A DNA stretch of 64,000 nt from an uncultured Acidobacteriia bacterium (GTDB lineage Bacteria; Acidobacteriota; Terriglobia; Bryobacterales; Bryobacteraceae), in NCBI GenBank assembly GCA_903892565.1, contig CAITIX010000241.1:31387-95386 (forward strand). Direction: 5' to 3'. Below, in pieces: positions 58,758 to 64,000 of the stretch (its first letter is position 1; every line of letters starts with the position of its first letter). The notes under the pieces were generated by a model. The model ran no database searches, was not told the DNA's origin, and saw only the letters and a program-made list of their open reading frames with translations. Position numbers and translations under genes: made by a program.

Positions 58758-60221
58758 ATGCAAATCAAACTGCAATACGAACCTTTGGAACAAATCGCCG
58801 CGGATGCCGTGGCCGCGGTTGTCTTTGAAGACAACGACGCTTTCTCGATTGACGCGCCGAGCGTCAAGACGTGGCTCGCAGAGCTGAAAGCCTCCGGCGA
58901 ATTCTCGGGCAAAGCGGGCGAGAGCGCCGTGCTGTACAACCCCACGGGACTCGCCGCCAAGCGCGTGATCGTCATCGGCGTCGGGAAATACGACAAGTTC
59001 GATGTCTCCGGCGTTCGCAAAGCGGCCGGAACCACTGCCCGGGCGTGGAAACAAAAAGGCATTAAGACCCTAGCCTGGAGCATGAAGGGCGCGCCGAACG
59101 CCTCTGCCGTCGCCGAAGCGATTGTCGAAGGTGCGATTCTCGGCAACCACGAAAACGATATTCACAAAACGAAGAAAGATTCGAAATCGCTCGAAACGTT
59201 TATCGTCGCGGCGTCCGTGGGCGCGTCACTGGAAAAGAGCGTTGAACGCGGACGCATCGTCGCCGAAGCGCAGAACTTCACACGCGAGTTGGCGAACGAA
59301 CCCGCGAATCGTCTAACGCCTCTCATCCTGGCCGATCGCGCACGTGCGATGGCGAAGGAATATGGACTGGAATGCGAAGTCCTCGACGAGGATCGCATGC
59401 GGCAGCTCGGCATGGGATCGCTCCTCGGTGTCGCGATGGGCTCGTCGGCGCCCCCCGCGCTCATCATCGTTCGCTACACACCGGCGGCAGCGCCGAAATC
59501 CGCCGATCATCTCGCGATCGTCGGCAAAGGCGTCACGTTCGATAGCGGCGGAATCTCCATCAAACCGGCCGAGGGCATGGAGAAGATGAAGTACGATATG
59601 TCGGGCGGCGCGGCCGCGCTCGGAGCCATGCGTGCCATCGCGCAGTTGAAACCCGCGATTCCCGTGACCGCTTTCATTCCCGCTGTGGAGAACATGATCA
59701 ACGGCAAGGCGCAGCGGCCGGGCGACATCGTCAAATCGCTCGACGGCAAGACGATTGAAGTGCTCAATACGGACGCCGAAGGCCGTTTGATTCTGATCGA
59801 CGCGATCACCTACGCCAAACGCCTGGGCTGCACGCATGTGGTGGACGCCGCGACGCTCACCGGGGCGATTGTCGTTGCCTTGGGCAATATCCACATTGGG
59901 GCATTCTCCAACAACGACGCGATGATGGCGCGCGTGATGGCGGCTTCAAAAGAAGAAGGCGAAAAGATGTGGCAGATGCCGATGGACGACGAATATCGCG
60001 ACCTGCTCAAGAGCCCGTTTGCCGACCTTGCCAACATCGGAGGACGCGCGGGAGGCTCGATCAGCGCGGCGTGGTTCATCAAAGAATTCGCCGATCCCAC
60101 GCCTTGGGTGCATTTGGATATCGCGGGCACAGCGTGGCTCGATGAAGCGAAACCGCACATGGCCAAAGGCCCTTCGGGCGTCTGCGTGCGGACATTCGTG
60201 AAGCTCGCAGAATCCTGGTAG
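58758..60221 (+). CDS. pepA: leucyl aminopeptidase (M17)
   Basis: 487 residues. Family signature NTDAEGRL in 'VLNTDAEGRLILIDAITYAK', with the dimetal ligands: 'GKGVTFDSGGISIKPAEGMEKMKYDMSGGAAALGAMRAI' and the terminal Asp-Glu. The N-terminal alpha/beta domain is present ('FEDNDAFSIDAPSVKTWLAELKASG'). It is a cytosolic metallo-exopeptidase that also serves as a DNA-binding recombination or transcription factor in other bacteria. It is followed seven bases later by the deacetylase gene. Confidence 0.95.
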   Translation: MQIKLQYEPLEQIAADAVAAVVFEDNDAFSIDAPSVKTWLAELKASGEFSGKAGESAVLYNPTGLAAKRVIVIGVGKYDKFDVSGVRKAAGTTARAWKQKGIKTLAWSMKGAPNASAVAEAIVEGAILGNHENDIHKTKKDSKSLETFIVAASVGASLEKSVERGRIVAEAQNFTRELANEPANRLTPLILADRARAMAKEYGLECEVLDEDRMRQLGMGSLLGVAMGSSAPPALIIVRYTPAAAPKSADHLAIVGKGVTFDSGGISIKPAEGMEKMKYDMSGGAAALGAMRAIAQLKPAIPVTAFIPAVENMINGKAQRPGDIVKSLDGKTIEVLNTDAEGRLILIDAITYAKRLGCTHVVDAATLTGAIVVALGNIHIGAFSNNDAMMARVMAASKEEGEKMWQMPMDDEYRDLLKSPFADLANIGGRAGGSISAAWFIKEFADPTPWVHLDIAGTAWLDEAKPHMAKGPSGVCVRTFVKLAESW

Positions 60222-60228
60222 GACGGCG

Positions 60229-60918
60229 ATGAATATTCTCGCCATCGGAGCGCATCCGGACGACATTGAATTTGGATGCGCGCATGTTCTGATCCAGGAA
60301 GCCCGCCGCGGAAATCGCGTGAAGCTTCTCGTTCTCTCCCGAGGCGAAGCGGGCAGCCACGGGACTCCTGAGAGCCGCGAACAAGAAGCACGTGCCGCAG
60401 CGGCTCTGATGCGCGCCGATATTGAGTTTCTAGATTTCGGCGGAGATTGCCACATTGCGCAGACGCACGAAAACGCGTTCGCCATCGCACGGCAAATACG
60501 CGAGTTTCAGCCTTCGATCGTCCTCGCGCCGCACACCGGCGAGAATCAACATCCCGATCACGCCGTAGTCGGGAAGCTCACGCGCGATGCCTGCCGCTAC
60601 GCTCGTTACGCGGGGCTCGAAGACTTAAAGCGCAACGTGCCTCATGCCATCGGCGCACTGTACTATTACACCATCACGCAGACGCTCGCCGATCCCGACG
60701 TGGTCATTGACATCAGCGACGTTGTCGCGGACTGGGAAGCCACGATGAACTGCCACGTAAGCCAGATGCGCACGCGCGGTTACGCCGATCTGCGTTTATC
60801 CGCGGCTCGCAATTTGGGATTATCCATCGGCGTGGAATACGCCGCCGCATTCCACGCAAACGATCCTGTGCGCGTCGCCGCGCTGTCAGAGATCACGCGA
60901 TCCTCCCGGCATTTTTGA
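60229..60918 (+). CDS. PIG-L deacetylase, BshB1-like
   Basis: 229 residues. Zinc-binding motif 'AIGAHPDDIEFGCAHVLI' (HPDD) and 'NQHPDHAVVGKLTRDACRYA' (second His). 'KLLVLSRGEAGSHGTPESREQEARAAAALM' is typical of the bacillithiol BshB1/MshB line. It would remove the acetyl group of GlcNAc-malate in bacillithiol biosynthesis. Neither bshA nor bshC is in the window, so other N-acetyl sugar substrates remain possible. AGGA five bases upstream fixes the ATG. It is probably co-transcribed with pepA. Confidence 0.87.
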   Translation: MNILAIGAHPDDIEFGCAHVLIQEARRGNRVKLLVLSRGEAGSHGTPESREQEARAAAALMRADIEFLDFGGDCHIAQTHENAFAIARQIREFQPSIVLAPHTGENQHPDHAVVGKLTRDACRYARYAGLEDLKRNVPHAIGALYYYTITQTLADPDVVIDISDVVADWEATMNCHVSQMRTRGYADLRLSAARNLGLSIGVEYAAAFHANDPVRVAALSEITRSSRHF

Positions 60919-60938
60919 AAACGCGTTTTTGAAGGGCG

Positions 60939-61319
60939 CTAGCCCACTTCCGCGATGCAATCGATTTCCACGCGAACGTCCTTCGGCAACCGCGCCGCTT
61001 CTACCGTGGCGCGCGCCGGAGGATGCTCCGGAAAATAGGTAGCGTAGACGTCGTTCATCTTGACGAACTCGCCCATGTCTTTCAGATAAACCGTGGTCTT
61101 TACCACGCGTTCCAGGGACGATCCAGCGGCTTCCAACACGGCCTTGAGATTTTCCAGCACGCGCGTCGTCTGCCAGGAGATGTCGCCTTCCACGATCTGT
61201 CCCGTCATCGGATCCAGCGGAATTTGCCCGCTCAAGAACGCCCATCCGTGGGACACGACGGCTTGCGAATAGGGACCAATTGCTTTCGGCGCGCGATCCG
61301 TGGAAATAATCTTCTTCAT
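60939..61319 (-). CDS. ridA: RidA family enamine/imine deaminase
   Basis: 126 residues. '[117 protein letters not shown]': the catalytic Arg in '[19 protein letters not shown]' and the YSQA block match RidA. It deaminates reactive enamines made by PLP enzymes. GAGGA six bases before the ATG. It is 23 bp downstream of pyrD on the same strand. Confidence 0.95.
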   Translation of the reverse strand: MKKIISTDRAPKAIGPYSQAVVSHGWAFLSGQIPLDPMTGQIVEGDISWQTTRVLENLKAVLEAAGSSLERVVKTTVYLKDMGEFVKMNDVYATYFPEHPPARATVEAARLPKDVRVEIDCIAEVG

Positions 61320-61342
61320 GTATCGTCCTCTATTGACGTCCT

Positions 61343-62263
61343 CTATTTGGAAAAATCAACCGTTCCGATCAAGTCCTGAACGCGCGCAATCTTTTCCTTC
61401 GCGAGGAACGCATCCAGCTCGCGTGCGATCCGCACCGGAGATTGAGGATCCCAGAAACTCGCCGTACCCACTTCCACGGCAGTTGCCCCTGCGATCAGAA
61501 ACTCCGCGGCATCCTCGCCGGTCGCAATGCCGCCCAGGCCAATCACCGGAATCTTCACGGCCTTGGCCGCTTCGTAAACCAGGCGGAGGGCGATCGGCTT
61601 AATCGCGGGACCAGAAAGCCCACCGAATCCATTGCCGAGCCGAGGCTTGCGCGTGCGCGGATCGATCGCCAAAGCGACGAACGTATTCACCAGCGAGATC
61701 GCGTCCGCGCCCGCATCGGCAGCAGCCTGCGCCACCAGTTCGATGCGCGCCAAGTTGGGGGAAAGCTTGACGATGAGGGGTCGCTTCGCGACCTTACGCG
61801 CCGCACCGACCACTTCGGCCAGCAACAAAGGATCGTTCGAAAAAAACATCCCGCCGTGCGCCGTGTTCGGGCAAGAGACGTTTAGCTCGTAGGCGGCGAT
61901 TCCTTCGGCATCCTCAAGCGCCAGAATCACCTCTGCGTAATCCTCCACCGCATAGCCGAAAACATTGGCGATAATCGGCGTCCCTAGCGTCCGCGCACCG
62001 GGAAGCTTGTGTGAGATGAAAGCCTTTACGCCGACGTTTTGCAGACCGATGGAGTTCATCATCCCGGCTTCCGTCTCGAACAGCCTGGGCGCGGCATTCC
62101 CGTCCATCGGATTTTTCGAGAGTCCCTTGGTGATGATTGCGCCGACTTCGCTCACTTCGGCGACGTCACGCAATTCCACGCCATACGCGTATGTGCCTGA
62201 CGCCGCCAGAATCGGTGTCCGCAAGGGGATACCGAGCAAGGTCGTGGCGAGCCGCGGAGACAT
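61343..62263 (-). CDS. pyrD: dihydroorotate dehydrogenase, class 1B catalytic subunit
   Basis: 306 residues. Class 1 FMN-barrel: '[15 protein letters not shown]', 'GAIITKGLS', '[16 protein letters not shown]', catalytic Cys in '[15 protein letters not shown]' (class 1B marker), 'LIVKLSPN', '[15 protein letters not shown]', '[21 protein letters not shown]', '[29 protein letters not shown]'. It oxidises dihydroorotate to orotate for pyrimidine synthesis. The partner PyrK is not adjacent. It is divergent from the histidine kinase gene; the 259-bp gap between them shows no other gene. Confidence 0.95.
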   Translation of the reverse strand: MSPRLATTLLGIPLRTPILAASGTYAYGVELRDVAEVSEVGAIITKGLSKNPMDGNAAPRLFETEAGMMNSIGLQNVGVKAFISHKLPGARTLGTPIIANVFGYAVEDYAEVILALEDAEGIAAYELNVSCPNTAHGGMFFSNDPLLLAEVVGAARKVAKRPLIVKLSPNLARIELVAQAAADAGADAISLVNTFVALAIDPRTRKPRLGNGFGGLSGPAIKPIALRLVYEAAKAVKIPVIGLGGIATGEDAAEFLIAGATAVEVGTASFWDPQSPVRIARELDAFLAKEKIARVQDLIGTVDFSK

Positions 62264-62522
62264 TGCTCACAGGATAACAGTCCGTCCACTTTCTACAACG
62301 AGCCACTCTGTTAAAAAAGCGGGGACGCGCCGCATACGCCAGGCTACAAATTCGCCTTGTATTCCCCTCTGGCATCCTCCTGATGCACCCCTGCTATGCG
62401 ACTGAAAAGAAATCGCCGCGTGTCACTTAGGCCACCGGGTTCATGAAACTAGACGCTATCCGGGGAACGTCTAAGGTTTCCGACTTATAGGACTTGTTGA
62501 CCAAAAGGCGGACGATGGAGAA

Positions 62523-64000
62523 GTGAGTCCCAGTCCGCAAAAACACAGGTCACTGGCGTCGCGGTTCTCGTTTTTCACGGGATTGCTGCTGGTGTGGGTG
62601 GTTACCGTAGTACTGCTGTGGGACCACACGCATACCTTCAGCTTCTTCGCAGGAATCGTACTCATCGCGTTCACGTTGTCCATTGCGTTCCTGATTTCGC
62701 GATTCACCATGCGAGTGCTCACGCGTCCTCTCGCTCTTCTGCGCGAAGGTATTACGTCCGTCCAACAAGGCGTGTTCAAACCAATCCAGATCAGCGAGAC
62801 GAACGATGAGATCCAGGACCTGGGCAACAGCTTCAATCGCATGATCGAAGAGCTTCAGCGCACGAATCGCGAAATCCAGCAGCACCGGGATTTGCTCGAA
62901 GATCGCATCCGCCAGCGCACCGAAGAACTCGAGAACGCCATGAGCACCGCGCTCGCCGCAAGTCAGGCCAAGAGCGACTTTCTTGCGAACATGTCGCACG
63001 AGTTGCGCACTCCGATGAATGGCTTACTGGGCATGCTCGACGTGACACTCGAAAGCCAACTTGACGACGAGCAGCGCGAGAATTTAGAAACCGCGCATCG
63101 CAGCGCCTATTCCCTGCTGGCGCTCTTAAACGACATCCTGGATCTTTCCAAGATCGAAGCCGGCAGAATGATGGTGGAACAGATTCCGTTCCAGTTGCGG
63201 CCGGTTCTGGAAGACTGCGTCAAATCGTTTCAAGCACGCGCGCAGCAAAAGAAAATTGCGCTGCATTTCACCATAGACTCCGCTGCCCCGGCCGCCGTCA
63301 TAGGGGATCCATTGCGTCTGCGGCAAATCGTGACGAATCTCGTGTCGAACGCAATCAAGTTCACCGAGCACGGGTTCGTGGCCGTCCTCATCCGGGCGAC
63401 GCCGCCCGAGACGGTGCCACTTCCGAACTCGGAAAATCGCCCTGCACTGGCTCAAGTCAGCATTCAGGTCCGCGATACCGGAGCCGGCATCGACAATGAG
63501 AAGCTCGATAGTATTTTCGACAAATTCACGCAGGCCGATGGCAGCATCACGCGTAAATACGGCGGGACGGGACTCGGGCTCGCCATCACCAAGCGCCTGA
63601 CGGAACTGCAAGGCGGACACGTCGCCGTCGAAAGTACTCTCGGCGTTGGCAGCACGTTCACCGTGACGCTCCCGTATCCCGTCATCGAGGAACCCGCGCC
63701 CAGTCAAGCGCAAGTGCCGGAGATTCCCGAGTCCGAGTGGAGCCGGCCTGCACGCATCCTGGTTGTGGAAGACAACGTCGTCAATCAGAAGGTGGTTCTC
63801 GCGGTGCTCCGCAAGCGGAAATTCCACATCGACGTCGCCAACGATGGTCGCGAGGCCTTGAGCCACATGGAAGCGAGCGAGCCTTTCGATTTGATTCTCA
63901 TGGACGTGCAAATGCCCATTCTGGACGGTCTGGAAACCACTCGCATTATCCGCAAGGATCCGCGTTGGAGTTCCCTGCCCATCCTTGCGATGACCGCGCA
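62523..64000 (+). CDS. hybrid sensor histidine kinase (partial, runs off window end)
   Basis: At least 492 codons, open to the end. GTG start at 62523, the first start codon after an in-frame stop, with GGAG close upstream. Two membrane helices near the N-terminus (about residues 20-60) flank a very short external loop, then a HAMP linker ('RPLALLREGITSVQQGVF'), a coiled coil, HisKA 'SDFLANMSHELRTPMNGLLGML' (phospho-His), HATPase N-box 'LRQIVTNLVSNAIKF', G1 'DTGAGID' and G2 'KYGGTGLGLAI', then a REC domain 'ARILVVEDNVVNQKV ... LILMDVQMPILDG'. BarA/RcsC-like layout. No periplasmic sensor, so it probably senses inside the cell or the membrane. The C-terminal part is not visible. Confidence 0.93.
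   Translation, partial: MSPSPQKHRSLASRFSFFTGLLLVWVVTVVLLWDHTHTFSFFAGIVLIAFTLSIAFLISRFTMRVLTRPLALLREGITSVQQGVFKPIQISETNDEIQDLGNSFNRMIEELQRTNREIQQHRDLLEDRIRQRTEELENAMSTALAASQAKSDFLANMSHELRTPMNGLLGMLDVTLESQLDDEQRENLETAHRSAYSLLALLNDILDLSKIEAGRMMVEQIPFQLRPVLEDCVKSFQARAQQKKIALHFTIDSAAPAAVIGDPLRLRQIVTNLVSNAIKFTEHGFVAVLIRATPPETVPLPNSENRPALAQVSIQVRDTGAGIDNEKLDSIFDKFTQADGSITRKYGGTGLGLAITKRLTELQGGHVAVESTLGVGSTFTVTLPYPVIEEPAPSQAQVPEIPESEWSRPARILVVEDNVVNQKVVLAVLRKRKFHIDVANDGREALSHMEASEPFDLILMDVQMPILDGLETTRIIRKDPRWSSLPILAMTA

Noticed and set aside
1..64000. CRISPR arrays, integrases, rRNA or tRNA genes
   Set aside because: No regular spacer-repeat array, recombinase motif, or foldable tRNA/rRNA segment was found by eye.

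Overview
The window looks like a chromosome segment of a soil acidobacterium of the Bryobacterales/Solibacteraceae kind. This is an inference. It rests on GC-rich coding sequence, several exported families that are strongly amplified in that group (a DUF6152-like protein, three related 'DGRP ... VET ... DP' secreted proteins, a CytoC_RC-type multiheme cytochrome), a secreted DUF1566/BACON mosaic protein, and a bacillithiol-type PIG-L deacetylase. No rRNA, tRNA, CRISPR array, prophage or complete insertion sequence was seen.

Layout. 0-6.3 kb: exported proteins, a GT39 membrane glycosyltransferase, a TPR protein, a class 3 lipase and a four-haem-motif cytochrome with a clear terminator. 6.3-16.6 kb: a block bounded by two inverted copies of a ~155-bp palindromic (REPIN-like) element. 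It holds a metallo-beta-lactamase fusion protein and a paralogue of its N-terminal part, the DUF1566 mosaic protein, a Zn alcohol dehydrogenase, a RelE-type toxin-antitoxin pair, an acyl desaturase and a tiny protein with 13 cysteines. 16.6-19.8 kb: a further secreted paralogue, YjbQ and an MltD-like lipoprotein lytic transglycosylase. 19.8-25 kb: a minus-strand operon (NicC/salicylate-hydroxylase-like monooxygenase, alpha/beta hydrolase, MFS permease, MBL hydrolase, YkgJ-type Fe-S protein) divergent from a YciI protein.

25-34.2 kb: a VapBC-type pair, an Rrf2 regulator joined to cysK through a 15-codon mini-gene that copies the start of CysK, then an intergenic region with two copies of a covarying hairpin element leading into the addB-addA recombination nuclease operon. 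34.2-46 kb: a fused serine hydrolase-NamZ (DUF1343) protein and, 7.7 kb further on, a NagZ-like GH3 enzyme, which suggest peptidoglycan sugar scavenging. Between them lie a pterin dehydratase, a MEMO protein, a frameshifted acyltransferase 3 gene, a degenerate GGDEF protein, a DtxR regulator, a UDP-glucuronate decarboxylase-like epimerase and an HdrD-like Fe-S membrane oxidoreductase.

46-64 kb: a DUF4139 protein, an outer-membrane barrel with a lone receiver protein, and a seven-gene minus-strand run folD-coaE-htrA-OMP-MFS-dacB-fmdB. Next come a GIY-YIG/DUF4357 protein, a nested palindrome, a Uma2 protein, smpB, pepA, a BshB1-like deacetylase, ridA, pyrD and the first 1.5 kb of a hybrid histidine kinase that runs off the end.

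Themes. Cell-envelope work recurs: lytic transglycosylase, PBP4, NamZ, NagZ, HtrA, desaturase and outer-membrane proteins. Start sites are mixed. Many genes have clear GGAGG sites, some with TTG or GTG starts, while at least six have no Shine-Dalgarno but a TANNNT hexamer 6-9 nt before the start codon, as expected for leaderless mRNAs. The observations most worth a second look are the covarying duplicated element before addBA, the cysK start duplication, the REPIN-like pair whose ends supply stop codons, and the 52-residue Cys-rich protein.
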